Shown here piece after piece: positions 53,028 through 63,985 of a stretch of 64,000 nt of DNA (positions within the stretch are counted from its first letter, which is position 1; each line of letters opens with the position of its first letter). The translations under genes and the position numbers were made by a program. The notes beneath the pieces are model-generated. The model saw only the letters and a list, made by a program, of their open reading frames with translations. It did not search any database and was not told the DNA's origin. Origin of the DNA: Breviolum minutum Mf 1.05b.01 (taxonomy: Eukaryota > Sar > Dinophyceae > Suessiales > Symbiodiniaceae); NCBI GenBank assembly GCA_000507305.1, contig DF241803.1:69281-133280 (forward strand), read 5' to 3'.

Positions 53028-53127
53028 GGTGTTTCCTTAAATGGTGGTACCCCGAAATCATCCATTTTTAAAGGTGTTTCCATATAAACCATCCATTTTT
53101 GGGTACCGCTATTTTTGGAAACCACCA
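53028..53127. mobile_element. Family P palindromic repeat
   Basis: AAATGGTGGTACCCCGAAAT at left and TTGGGTACCGCTATTTTTGG at right. Same layout as 22865-22954. Confidence 0.65.
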
Positions 53128-53153
53128 TTTACAACAATTCGTATACAACCATG

Positions 53154-53246
53154 TCCTAAGAAATAAGACTGGGATGTACCCTGATCCAATCCTATGACCG
53201 GGGGATGGGATGAAGAGACCATCAATCCTCTGGGACTGGATGCTTA
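53154..53246. mobile_element. Family D element, inverted and diverged
   Basis: TCCTAAGAAATAAG at left and GGATGCTTAG at right. The interior blocks (GATCCAATCCTATGACC, GGGATGGGATGAAG) are in the opposite order to other copies. Confidence 0.5.
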
Positions 53247-53330
53247 GTCAAAGGCTAGTAAAATTGTTTTTTGACCCCAATATTTGCATATTTACTAAGT
53301 AGGATACAACCCATTGATCCTAACCATTTA

Positions 53331-53447
53331 CCAGCTTCTTAAAAGAAGTGACCTCGTGAAACGACCCATAGCCGTGACCAAATCTCAAGACTTAAGTATA
53401 CTGAACTCCATTTGGGGAATCAAAAGGTCACGACTTGAAGAAGCTGG
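53331..53447. mobile_element. Family R TIR element with TA flanks
   Basis: TA|CCAGCTTCTTAAAAGAAG at left and CTTGAAGAAGCTGG|TA at right, with AGTGACCTCGTG mirrored by AAAAGGTCACGA. Confidence 0.7.
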
Positions 53448-53457
53448 TACTAACCTA

Positions 53458-53549
53458 GGTGGTGGTTTCAAATCTTTTTTATTTTCACCCCTACTGGGGG
53501 AAGATTTCCAATTTGACTAATATTTTTCAGATGGGTTGAAACCACCAAC
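53458..53549. mobile_element. Family A TIR element
   Basis: TAG|GTGGTGGTTTCAAAT at left and TTGAAACCACCAAC|TA at right, with CACCCCTACTGGGGGAAGAT and TATTTTTCAG inside. It ends 25 bases before a protein-like segment. Confidence 0.75.
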
Positions 53550-53604
53550 TATGGTAACTATTTTCCAACCAATGTGGAACTTTCAATCGTTCCGTGGGTT
53601 TCCC

Positions 53605-53775
53605 CATTTTTAAAGCTTGATGCCTCCACCTTCCAGGCCTTGGCAGAATTCCACGAGGAGGGTGGCGTGGAAGCGCGGAAAGCGCGCTATCAGGTCCCTT
53701 GGGGCCCTTGCGAAAAAGTTGGAGATGTGCTTGGATGTGTTGAGTCAGTGATTTTGTTGAAGATGGAGATCATGT
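53605..53775 (+). CDS. Exon-like segment, unknown protein
   Basis: After CCATTTTTAAAG the frame reads LDASTFQALAEFHEEGGVEA then RKARYQVPWGPCEKVGDVLG. CAG|GTCCCT inside could be a donor (end near 53693), or the frame runs to a stop at 53775. GC-rich third positions and one open strand make it a good candidate. No family recognised. Confidence 0.4.
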
Positions 53776-54091
53776 AATCTGTTTTGATGTTGGATTTTTC
53801 CCGCATCAATCCCAACCCACACAATGCATGTTCATTTCTCATCATTTCTCCCGATTTTATCATATCTTACCAGGGTGTGTATGAACCACGAAGTCGTGGT
53901 GGGCTTACTTGTTATGGTTAATTCTATTGTCCATATCTTGGATTTGTTAAGTTGGTGATTTTTTTACGGATTTAACCATGGGATTCATCACCATTTGTCA
54001 CCACCACTTGCGAGAAATTTTTGGAACCTTTTTTCCAAGCATTCTGGAAAAGCAAATCCAAGAAAAAATGACAATAATTGTGGTGGTGATA

Positions 54092-54206
54092 CAGTTGTTG
54101 GCTGAAATCCTGCACCACCTTTTGGATGTATAAAACCCTTGTGTTTAATGGGGATAAACTACCTTTCCCTCAACTGGTGAGTTTACCGGATTTCAGCCAT
54201 CAACAG
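54092..54206. mobile_element. Family I TIR element with TA flanks
   Basis: TA|CAGTTGTTGGCTGAAATCC at left and GGATTTCAGCCATCAACAG|TA at right. The arms differ from other I copies by GCTG for AAGA. Confidence 0.7.
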
Positions 54207-55008
54207 TACGTACCTACTGGCAGAGAATATTGTTATTTTTTTACCAACAACCTTGAGCAAATCTAAGTGTGCTGGGATCGAGCAACTTCCATTGGTTCCC
54301 TTTTACCAGGGGAAAAACTCATCAACCCATTTTTTTTGGAGGGGTCTATTAGTAAGTTAGTAAGTCTATATAGGACACATGTATATCCTATTATTAGAGA
54401 TTGAATCACCTCCTGCGAATGGCAATGAAATCTAAATACAGTACGCTTCGGAGGTGATTGGACTCCCTAATCAGCATCTGAGAAAATGACGATTGATGCG
54501 TAAGGTAGGATGCCTGCCCAATTAAAGGTGGGATGAGATGATGAGCTTTTCCCCAATATAATACAAGGAGTTGATGGACCCTGGCAGCTATGACGATTTT
54601 GGGGTAACAGTCAGGGGGTAGTTGGTTGCACCCCTACCAACGTACCGTATATTACGTGGGTATTTATGGCTTATCATCCCTAAGAATCCCATCCGAGAAC
54701 ATCAGCTAGATACCATGGGGCCCACACGTACGTTAGGGGTACACCCGTCCTTGTCCCTTGAAACAAGTTCATGATGAAATGAAATCCGGTTGAAACGCCC
54801 CACCTTCGGGATGCAAAAGATGACACTGTTATAAGGACAATGATGGTACCCTCAACAATCAACCCCATACACACCTTATATAGTGGTCATGTATTGGGTA
54901 TATCATCCCCTTTTAAAGGGCTCGTTGGGGGTGTTAAACAACTAGGGGCCCTCCATCACAAGGGGCGATTACCACCATTTTCCCTAGGTGACATTGGGAA
55001 ATAGCCAC

Positions 55009-55114
55009 CTGAAACTAAGAGAAAGCTGGCACCTGTAAAATGATGGTTGGAGCATTTTTCCTTGGGGGAGCGCCATGATGTTTTCAGGTGCCAAGTTGTT
55101 AGCTCTAGGGAGGG
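55009..55114. mobile_element. Family F element abutting a family C element
   Basis: CCTGAAACTAAGAGAAAGC at left and GTTAGCTCTAGGGAGGG|TA at right. The TA at 55115-55116 is also the left flank of the next element. Confidence 0.65.
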
Positions 55115-55116
55115 TA

Positions 55117-55244
55117 CTTGGATGTCCATGGAAGTGATCGTAACGATCGTTAGTAACTTGGGTTATTTCACCTATTTAGGGGACGAAATCAACCTACTTA
55201 TACAGGGGTTATAATCTAGTTGCTAAGTACCATGGACATCCCAG
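55117..55244. mobile_element. Family C TIR element with TA flanks
   Basis: TA|CTTGGATGTCCATGGAAGT at left and CCATGGACATCCCAG|TA at right. The interior is almost the same as at 62093-62215. Confidence 0.75.
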
Positions 55245-55380
55245 TAGTGAGAGGAATATATGTTTGTTTTAAATTTATTGTGGCCACGGACATTCCCAAT
55301 AGTTTCATAACATGAACCTTTTCTGTTGGATTGGTTGGGGGTCCCTCATGCAACAGAATTGCTAATCACATCATCCTCTA

Positions 55381-55491
55381 CTGTTGATGGTTCAGAAATC
55401 CGGCAGGCACCAGTTGATATGGTAAAGAGTTATCCAGTTATTTATAGGGGTTTATACATCCCAGGTGGTGCATGATTTCTTGCATCAACAG
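55381..55491. mobile_element. Family I TIR element with TA flanks
   Basis: TA|CTGTTGATGGTTCAGAAATC at left and GATTTCTTGCATCAACAG|TA at right. The two arms come from different subfamilies (GGTTCAG against GCAAG), hinting at recombination. Confidence 0.7.
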
Positions 55492-55499
55492 TATGTCAT

Positions 55500-55672
55500 G
55501 ATAATTTCCCAGGGGTTAGTTCCAGATTTCCTCGCACACACCTCAGTTGAGGCCAACTATGAGGTACTCGCGCCCGAGATCTTGGTGGAAGTTGGGCAAG
55601 AAAAACTTGGGAAATCTTTGGTGTTCATCGTTCCTTATATTACCCTAGGCATCAACCGTCATATTCTCAGAT
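55500..55672 (+). CDS. Exon-like segment, unknown protein
   Basis: After GTTAGTTCCAG the frame reads LAHTSVEANYEVLAPEILVE then VGQEKLGKSLVFIVPYITLG. Acidic then hydrophobic, balanced. Stop at 55672-55674. No family recognised. Confidence 0.35.
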
Positions 55673-55871
55673 GATGAGCAAAGGATGTCCAATCACCTCA
55701 GAAACGCATTGTATTTAGGTTCCACTACCAATTCTCAGTTTCGGTGAGCCAGGATCCCTAGGGTTTAGTATGGAATCCTGAACTAATCCGTTATTTGCAA
55801 CGTAAGTCACTGAGACTGGGTGGGGAGTAGACGATCTAAGGGCTGGTCTATTTACCCTTTTTCAAGCATGA

Positions 55872-56000
55872 GCAATGAGAAAAAAAGCCTGGTTGTTTAG
55901 GTGTAAAGAGCATTATGCTACCCAGTTATGTGGGGATTATAAGGATCCCTATGAAACAACCAGGATTCAATGGAATGTCATGTAGGTTTTCTTTCATGGC
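55872..56000. mobile_element. Family E TIR element
   Basis: GAGAAAAAAAGCCTGGTTG at left, CAACCAGGATTCAATGG and TTTCTTTCATGGCTT at right. The interior ACCCAGTTATGTGGGGATTA is intact. Confidence 0.65.
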
Positions 56001-56724
56001 TTACATACCTTTCCTTGTTCAAGGTGCTGCTTTTGTATTTTCCGGTGAATATGCCATGAAATTTGTGGGCAGTATGGTACGTCACCATGTACCCTTCCTC
56101 GTATAATCATGGTTCAGAAGCGAAAAGTGGCGTGTATCTCCAATAGTAGTGATCTTTCAAACATTGTTCCACTAAACCACCATCATTGTTGGAGACTGAG
56201 TACCAACACAACTCTACGTAGGGCTTGAGGTTGAATGTACACTGGATGTTTCAAACTAAAAAACAACCCCTGGAGAAGTAGACCATCCCAAACGGAAAAA
56301 AACATCTTTATTTTTGAAGCATCCAAGAATCGGTCGGTGCGAGGAATCTTGGTTTCTCAGGGTCGTACGGTACACCATGGCATTCACTTCAAGTTGGCTT
56401 CCAAACCCTACAAGTCAAGTTACTAAGAAAATGGTCCCCAATCTTTGGATGATTAAAATTCCCCAAGTTTCAAAAACAATAGTCGTTGATGATTTTTTTC
56501 TTTTTAATTGTTTAATGGTCGAATGAGACTTCTAGGACAAATATATCCAATTAGCATTTGAACACTTCAACGGCTTGATCTTAAAATCACATCGGACACA
56601 TTTGAAAACGGGTACATTTGTTGTCAAAATTGAATGACTGGAATCTATGAATAGGTGATGTGTGAAACATAGGATTCTCTCTTGCCATGCTTTTGTTAAG
56701 TTAAATACCATCATTTTGGTCTAT

Positions 56725-56809
56725 GCGGTGGTTCCAGACAATTTTATTGTTGTTTGTGGGGGATGATGATCCATTTTGACCAGCATTTTTTCAAGTTGAA
56801 ATCACCAAC
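56725..56809. mobile_element. Family A TIR element (diverged)
   Basis: GCGGTGGTTCCAGAC at left and TTGAAATCACCAAC at right, with GGGGGATGATGATCCATTTTG inside (positions 56758-56778). Confidence 0.5.
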
Positions 56810-57211
56810 CATCAATCTATTGACTACAAAGATAGAAAAACCCACAGAATTAATCACTAAATCTATTAGTAAGTCCACCGGGGCCTTAATGGCCATTCAT
56901 GGCTTATGAATGGCATTTACTAACTACTTTTACTAAGTGAGTTATTGACTTTGAGGGTAGACAGTCACCAGCACCTAGTAGGATTTGTTGAGAGTGGCGT
57001 TGCTCCAAATGATTCAGGAGGACATAGCATCACTTCCCCTATACACCCAAAATCCTCCAAATGCCTCCTGACAAGGTGTTAAGGAGGTGTTTAGATGTCT
57101 AGGGCTCATTCAGATTGGACCTGTTATGTGATGTGATCGCCAAGGCGTGAGATGCAACGCATGGGTTTTGAGTTCTACGTACCTGAGGTTCCATGGGTTT
57201 CTCGGTGCCGC

Positions 57212-57332
57212 AGTCATACCTTTCACGTGAGGATCGGTGTCTGTTAGGACTCCCTTAGATACCTCCTAAGGTTTGGCCTGGAGGGTGTCCGAACACCTTC
57301 TCACAAGGTATGACAGGAGGATTTTGGAAGAC
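57212..57332. mobile_element. Family H TIR element
   Basis: GTCATACCTTTCACGTGAGG at left and AGGATTTTGGAAGAC|TA at right, with CCTCCTAAGG and GTCCGAACACCTTCTCAC inside. A smaller family H fragment lies at 57047-57103, and a TA microsatellite at 57519-57535. Confidence 0.55.
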
Positions 57333-58373
57333 TAGCGAGAGATTCACTGACAACCCAAGACTTCCCTATGAAGGACTCCCTAGAACCCTTTTGAGGAGCA
57401 GTTTGGGATATTTGCAAGACTAGGGCAACATCTATCACAACATGTGAGGCTATTCATGTCAATGGAAGACGTCCTGCATATAGTTGATATGGTTAATATT
57501 CATTTCAAAAGCATGTTGTATATATATATATATACATAATGTATTTATGTTAAGTGTCTTCAACATATCCTAAATGACACGTACTGACACCCGATTCTTG
57601 AAATGGGGAGATGAACAAAAACATCACCCCTCTCTACTTCAACTCAAATTCGACTTTGACGGATTCAATGTGCAAGGCTTGTAGATCCTATTGCATTTGC
57701 ACCTTCAAGACACCAACACATCCGATGCTTGCAACGCGAAGAAGATGGGGAAACATGAGGGAATGAGGGAAATGTCGTCCGAATTTCATTGGTTAGAGTC
57801 GTGGGTGAATATATGAGTCTTGTAAACGGCGGAAGGAGAAGATGTGCCCCCCACCACAGCTTCCCACAGGGTATGCAAAAATACCCTTGACGTCTTCAAA
57901 GGGCGGAAATCATGCAGATTCTCGACCCTTTCCCCTGGGGATTGCTATTTTTTCTTTATATATTTGTTTCAGTTCAAACTTTTGGGTTCAGTACATACTT
58001 AGTAGGAAAAATATTCTCGGCAAATACGTGGAATCGTCCCCTATAATCCTTAGCCAGTCCCGCTAAACTTGGTGAGCATTTTCATGCATTTTTAATGTTA
58101 AGAACCAAGGTACTTCAGGATGCTGAAACGAACGTCTTGCAGATGAATCGTGGTTCATGATGCTCATGTCATGTGAGGTTTTGAAGTTGATGTTGCTGTT
58201 CCATGTTGCCACCCCATCCCAAGAAAATAAGGCCTCATGAAGGCGCTTATTATTAACCATCATTGACCCTTAATAGTTCCTTAACAAGGCCTTACTTCCT
58301 GGGGGGGTGTAACCTTAGATGTCCATGTCTCTTTGCACTGTGCATAGCTTTTTTGGTGGAAGCTTTGAAGAAT

Positions 58374-58531
58374 AATCCCAGGACTTGTAAGTGGTTAGGA
58401 TCACCCGCATGTATAAGCTTCAAAAATCAGGCCATGGATGGAAAGGGGGCAAAAAAACCCAAGGAATTAGGGACTTACGATCACCATGGTTATTAACCAC
58501 GTATCCAAGTCCTGGGCTCCCAGCCTCCAAG
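58374..58531. mobile_element. Family G-like element
   Basis: ATCCCAGGACTTGTAAGTGG at left and CACGTATCCAAGTCCTGGG at right, with GGATCACC and CTTACGATCACCATGG inside. The CTTGGAGG termini are lost. Confidence 0.5.
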
Positions 58532-58910
58532 TGATGGATGTGTTTTTGATCTGCGATGCCGGCACTGAATTTTCGAGTGGTCATGAATTATAGGCTTCCT
58601 GCCCAGGCTGTTTGGGAACCTTAGGGTTTGTTAAGGAACCTTAGAAACTGCCAGGATTTGTTAGGACATCTTCCGCCCTAAGAATCCCATGAATTAAGGA
58701 TGACTCAAACCTTAAAGTGTTCATCGGATCGGAAGGATTGCCATTTCTGTCAAACCAGAAGGGTGTCCTCGCACAAAAATTCAACCATTTAATTCTCGTG
58801 GAAATCTAAGAGGCCCACACAACCACCCAAGAAATGAGACCTTATGAATACCATCATTGTCCCCTAAGAATCCCTTATAAAAGGTCTCTTTTGTCTGGGG
58901 GAAACTTGGT

Positions 58911-59560
58911 ATGAAACGTGGGTCCCAGTTCTCTTCGAACCTAGTCAACATCTTGACACAGCTCTACTTGGCAACTGAAGACCAAGACCGAGAGAGTTGG
59001 CTAGAACGAGTTAGCTCCATCGACATGGACAACATCAGATCCACTGACCTTCAGACAAGTTGGTTCAGTGATTCAGGCATCTACGTCGTGTGAGTTCTGA
59101 ACTAGGTCTTCCTGTAGCAGGAACCTTGAAGCCGACTCAAGTCACCACTACAAGTGGACCAGATGGCTTCCGTCTCTTGAAGGACCTGACTGTTCCCACT
59201 TGTGGTTGGGGAGCTGTGCAGGTGACAGATCATGTAGCGATCATCTGGAAGGAGTTCCAGTTCCACACAGTGAAGACAGAACACTACATACATGGCAACA
59301 TCTTTTCCAAGAAGTGGAAGAAGAGAGATGGCAGCTTCATCGTGCTGAGGGGTCTCAGTGGCCTTCTTGTGGCTCTTCGAACTGAAGATCTTGTTGGTCT
59401 TGATCGTGGCAAGCCAGTCATGTTGATGATCGAAGAGAGAGGTGATCTCAAGAAGGAAGATCTACCCATCTACCAAGGTACCTACTTGTTCCAGAGTGGG
59501 GTCTCGACCAAGGTGACAGATCTGTCAAGAGCATGCTTCCCCAACTCCTTGAGTGCATGA
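58911..59560 (+). CDS. Best gene candidate: hypothetical protein with one apparent frameshift
   Basis: Two abutting + frames. The first (ATG at 58911, stop at 59091) reads GSQFSSNLVNILTQLYLATE then DQDRESWLERVSSIDMDNIR. The second, one base out of phase and open from about 59072 to the stop at 59558-59560, reads GTLKPTQVTTTSGPDGFRLL, DLTVPTCGWGAVQVTDHVAI and KEFQFHTVKTEHYIHGNIFS, then LRGLSGLLVALRTEDLVGLD and MLMIEERGDLKKEDLPIYQG. The second frame uses AAG for every lysine and C/G-ending codons, unlike the rest of the window. A one-base loss near 59090 would explain the break; a sequencing error is equally possible. A very short intron is unlikely. No domain recognised. Confidence 0.6.
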
Positions 59561-59564
59561 GTTT

Positions 59565-61190
59565 CTGAGTTTTACCTTGACGTTAAGAAGATAGATGGGG
59601 CAGATACCACATGGTTTACCAAATGGTAGGTTAGTAGAGAATCCATGAGAATCCATATAGACGAATATGTAGGCATTGTGTCGTGTACCTTTCGATTACT
59701 GTAGATGTTGATGATCCCTTTTTTGGGGGGGCTGGTGGGATGAGGGTTCTTTGGAATTTCTTCTCTGTTTCTGTTTTTTGCAAGGTTTTCATGCCTCAAA
59801 GTGCTTTTCCAAATTTCAAGGCGGTCAAAATGAGCCCATCAAAGATGGACATGAGTTTGGTGGTCAAACTCATAGAGGTCCTTTTTCTCAACGAAACACA
59901 CCTGTAGATTCGCACGTCGGCGATGTCCGTATCAACACCTAGGAACTTTCACTTCCAAACTTTTTACAACTTGCTGGCAGAGCAAGGGTTCCGGAATCCC
60001 AGAAAAGCCCGGTGTGTTGGTGGTGTGGGGATGAAAACATCCAGCCTTGTTAAAGGAAAACACTTGGAACCTGATGTATAGAGGTGTCGTGCAAACAAGT
60101 TCTTTTTTTGAATGCCCAAATGGGTAATTTAACGATCCCTGCGATGACGCCAGAAATCAAGAAGTGCCGAAGTTTGGCGAAATACGCCAATTTGATGCTG
60201 TCAAAACAAACACTTCGTAAATGTCAAACTAGATGAGTTTCTGACAATCATTTTTGGACAGGCTGCAAGTAGGAATCGAAATGATCGAACACAACTTTCA
60301 ATTTGAGTTCAAAAGAATCATGCAGCAAACGTGCTGTCGGACTTGTTGAGCCACAGGAGTTGGTCAAAGGTCCAACCTGAGGCTTTTAAGGTATTCTGAG
60401 GATCAAAGGATTCTTGGGGAACTATATGTTTCTCTAAGGAATCGAGGGCAGACACCAAAAACCTAAGTGAACAGTGACTACAGCCTTGGGGTGTTTACGA
60501 GTTTAAATGTTGGAGGTATATTGTTGCGTAATGTTGCGCACTACCCATGCTGGGGACTATGTGACATCCTAATTTAACGCCGTTAAATAGGAAGCCTTGT
60601 TAACCAGCCAGGATGAATCATGGTTTCTGTAAGTAATACGGAGTTTTGTTGAGATAGATGCTCAGCTGGGTGAAAAATAAGTGATAAGTGAAGTGAAGTC
60701 AGACGTGACGACACACGACTGAGACATCCATGTTACCCAAGACATCCAAATAAAGACCTCCTGAGGTTGGTTGTTTGATTGGTATATGTTTCGGGTGTCA
60801 AGTCATGACATCTTCTCAGGTGTTTCGGTGTTTGGGTGTCTAACTGATCTAACTGTTCACAATGCATCAACGATTGGATCATTTTCGTGTTTTTATTTTG
60901 CCCAGGTTTGTGATCTATCCTGGAAAGTTGTCCAAGTACGATTCCTTCAGAATAGGCGCGCACTCTGATGTGTTTGTTTTTGTTGTGTTTGGTGCGACAT
61001 GTTTTTTTTTGCACTGCCCCAAGAACACGAGGAACACGTTGGAGAGAGAGGTTTGATGTCATTTAAAAAGATGACTGCCAGGCCATGTCCTTCAAAGTGA
61101 CCGAAATCCATAAGGGTGCCCCTTTTTGGATAGGTTTCAATGACCTCAAATTTGGGGAGTCAAATGTTCGCTTTGAAGAAGCTGGTGTTG
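59565..61190. other. No supported gene
   Basis: A short + segment near 59788-59900 reads VFMPQSAFPNFKAVKMSPSK after TTTTTTGCAAG and could be an exon. A family E-like remnant lies at about 60510-60625. Frames near 60733-61062 on both strands are unconvincing. The right arm of a family R copy lies at about 61165-61190. Confidence 0.35.
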
Positions 61191-61809
61191 GTGTATGATT
61201 GGATTATTGTTTGCATGGACGTTGTTTTTGTTTTTTTCTGATTCTAGTATATATCGTTTATTATGAATGCCTGGATTCGGCTTGCAAATTTCCGTTTTAA
61301 ACGTGTGTGCTTTTTGGAATTTGTATGCGCCTATGTTTCCATAAACCAATGGTGTTTTGTTTAGGGTGTTTCATGTTGGTGATTAAGCCGATGCCAGGAG
61401 ATTTGTACATCATACATAGCCCTTTGACTTGGAGATGACTTCCTAGTTTGGCCTAAAAAACAAGGGGAACCGCACGTTTTCACGTTTTCCATTCACAATT
61501 TTGGGCCTACAAAAAGAATTGCCAGGTAGAATTTGTAACAAATGGACTTTTTTGAACTTTTTCATGTTGGAAGGTTTTCTATTGCAATAATTTTAAGTTG
61601 TATCTGGATAATGGAGCTCACATTCCGGAATTTCTGCTTTTTGGAACATGGGAGGATGAACACCTTTATCCTTTATCCCTATTCACCAACCATGCATTCA
61701 CACTTAAGCGTCGTGTCCTGAAAAAAAAGAGTGACGCCCAAAAAGAAATGCACCTTTGCCTTTGCAGATCAAAGTTAACGATGTTAACGTCACGGGTGGG
61801 CTTGAATTG

Positions 61810-61828
61810 ATATATATATATATATATG
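61810..61828. repeat. (TA)n microsatellite
   Basis: Pure TA run. About 150 bases downstream the sequence repeats GGGGTTTTGATG two to three times (about 61984-62010). Confidence 0.85.
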
Positions 61829-62092
61829 ATTCTTAAAGGGTGGCGGATGGTGATTCCGCCAAATCTTCCCTAAGGTTCCCCAAATCTCCCCAAACGGAAT
61901 CCTTAGGAAAACACGCCTCGCCTTGAACACCCCGAAAACGCCTTCGTGTTGAGGCATCATTGGTCGACTTTTTCCCAAGGACGGGGTTTTGATGGGGGTT
62001 TTGATGGGGTTTGATGATCCCAAGACTTGGCAGTCCCAAAAAGACTCCATCAAGGTGGGCACAAATACCATGTTGTAACTACTAGGATGGAC

Positions 62093-62215
62093 CCATGGAA
62101 GTGATCGTAACGATCGTTAGTAACTTGGGTTATTTCACCTATTTAGGGGACGAAATCAACCTACTTATATTGGGGTTAGGACATCTAGTTACGAAGTACC
62201 AGCAGGACATCCTAG
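62093..62215. mobile_element. Family C TIR element
   Basis: CTAGGATGGACCCATGGAAG at left and AGCAGGACATCCTAG at right. The interior repeats GTGATCGTAACGATCGTTAG, itself a palindrome, as at 55117. Confidence 0.65.
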
Positions 62216-62305
62216 GAGGGATTCCGAGCCTGAAAAAGTTTTGATCAGTCTGACGGTACTGGTAGTTCAGAGGATTGATTCGGCAAAAGTTCAATCCCAT
62301 TCCTA

Positions 62306-62435
62306 CTTGGATGTCCCAGGAGGTTAGTAAATGGTTAGCAAATGGGTTATAACCTACTTATCAATGGGGTTTGAATTGGGGTCATAACCCACTGATACTA
62401 GCCTTTTACTAACTTCCAAAGGGTCGACATCCAAG
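62306..62435. mobile_element. Family C TIR element with TA flanks
   Basis: TA|CTTGGATGTCCCAGGAGG at left and GTCGACATCCAAG|TA at right. Inner arms GTTATAACC and GGTCATAACCC. Second family C copy within 100 bases. Confidence 0.75.
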
Positions 62436-62984
62436 TAGGGATAGGATGGAAGGATGGGCGGCCAGGAGTTTCATTCAGAACCTTCGGATCCGATCCGTTG
62501 GGGTGAACACTAACAGCAAGCACTAGGCCTAAGGGTGCTGAATAGATTATAAGGGGTGCCCATATACTCGTACCATTCCTTAGGTTTAAACAGCACCATT
62601 TGGAATATGCTGGTAGGTGCTTTTGATTTTTGGTTTCAGGTCCATGGTGGTTTCAATTACCCAAGCAAACCGGGGCTATATAGAATCATAAGAAGCTAAC
62701 TATGCCCCTTCCCTTCCCTTGTTTTAAATGTGTTGGGTTTTGTAAGGGGAAATTTTGATTCCAAAAATGGCACAGGACACGCTGGGGCCAGGTGAATCAT
62801 TCATCTTCTTCAGCTGGATGTTTGCAGAAAATGTATGATGTTTTTCAATTTTTGGGCCGGTTTTCTGTCAATTCAATTCGCGAAGGAAGGGGTTGACCAT
62901 GTCTTCAAGGGGGAGAACACATCATTATTCATGATTTGAAAAAATATTTCCCCGGAAGTGATTAAGAAAAAATCCCATAGCCAG

Positions 62985-63000
62985 ACACACACACACACAA
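62985..63000. repeat. (AC)n microsatellite
   Basis: Eight AC units. A family K-like element follows at about 63008-63075. Confidence 0.85.
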
Positions 63001-63129
63001 TGAGGATGTTTGTATTTACTTACGTACAACCCACCCAGTTTGGTAGGTGAATAGATTTAAAATCGAATGGCTGGGATATGATTATTAAGTAAAACGCGTA
63101 ATTAATTCAATCGGCCCTCAAAGATGGGC

Positions 63130-63305
63130 CCCCTCGGTATCGGAGAGTTATAACCCCCCTATCAATTCCTATCAATTGTCCGAAAAATAAATGGATAACT
63201 GCCGGTTATTTATTTCACCCCTATAGAATGGAGTTATAAATTGTTATAAATTATAACCCCTATAGAATGGAGTTATAGGCCATACTTCTAACTGGTAGGG
63301 GTACA
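63130..63305. mobile_element. Family B-like element
   Basis: GGGCCCCCTCGGTATCGGAG at left and AACTGGTAGGGGTAC at right, with a direct repeat of CCCCTATAGAATGGAGTTAT (63220 and 63255). Ends eroded. Confidence 0.45.
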
Positions 63306-63369
63306 TTTTTTCTAGACCCGGGACCCTGAGAATCTTGAAACCGCTGCATTTGCCTTAACTTTCCAGGAT

Positions 63370-63551
63370 TGCGAAATGCTATGTCTCGCCGTCGAAAAGG
63401 CGTGTGCTCAGATGAAAGTACCGCTGCCCATGGCGTGATGCAAAAAAAACACGTAGAAAACGTGTGGCCAGTTTGCCTGCAACAACAGCATGTGAGGAAG
63501 ACATTCACATTATTATTTTGCGAGTTTTTTTGGAGTTTATCCCATTTTTAG
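63370..63551 (+). CDS. Exon-like segment, basic
   Basis: Frame reading RNAMSRRRKGVCSDESTAAH then GVMQKKHVENVWPVCLQQQH and VRK, preceded by TTAACTTTCCAG. After VRK the sequence turns T-rich and the exon, if real, probably ends near 63500. The - strand is also open (82 codons). No family recognised. Confidence 0.3.
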
Positions 63552-63779
63552 TATTAGTAACTTGGATTTGTTTAATTTTTTAATTTGGTAAACATGTTTT
63601 TTCAAGCATCTTTAATAAATACAAGTTTGCAACGATCGCATCCTCCTCTAACTGGCAATGGGATTGGTTCACCCAAGCAATCCTATTTCATTGGAATGGG
63701 TCAAAGGATTCTTAGGGTAACAGTTAGGATAGGGCACCTGCAACTTCATCCAGCCCAAAACTTGAACCCCCCTCCCTAC

Positions 63780-63985
63780 ACTTTTAGGGGCAAAACAAAC
63801 CCACTAGCCCAAACCCACCCTTCAAAAACCCACTAACAGAACAAAACACAACAACACACCAACACACCAACACATGAACCACGAAATGAACAAACACACA
63901 AAAACACCAACACATGAACCATGACAGGAACAAACCATAACAACATACCAAAACACCAACTAATGAAATCATCCCCAAAAAATTA
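63780..63985. repeat. CA-rich degenerate tandem repeat, period about 41
   Basis: ACACCAACACATGAACCA recurs near 63863 and 63904, followed by GAACAAACAC/GAACAAACCA variants, with further CCAACACA units before and after. Strong C/A strand asymmetry up to the window end. Confidence 0.75.

Noticed and set aside
58871..58882. CTTATAAAAGG as a TATA box for the 59-kb gene
   Set aside because: TATA-like strings are common in this AT-rich DNA and dinoflagellate promoters rarely use a canonical TATA box.
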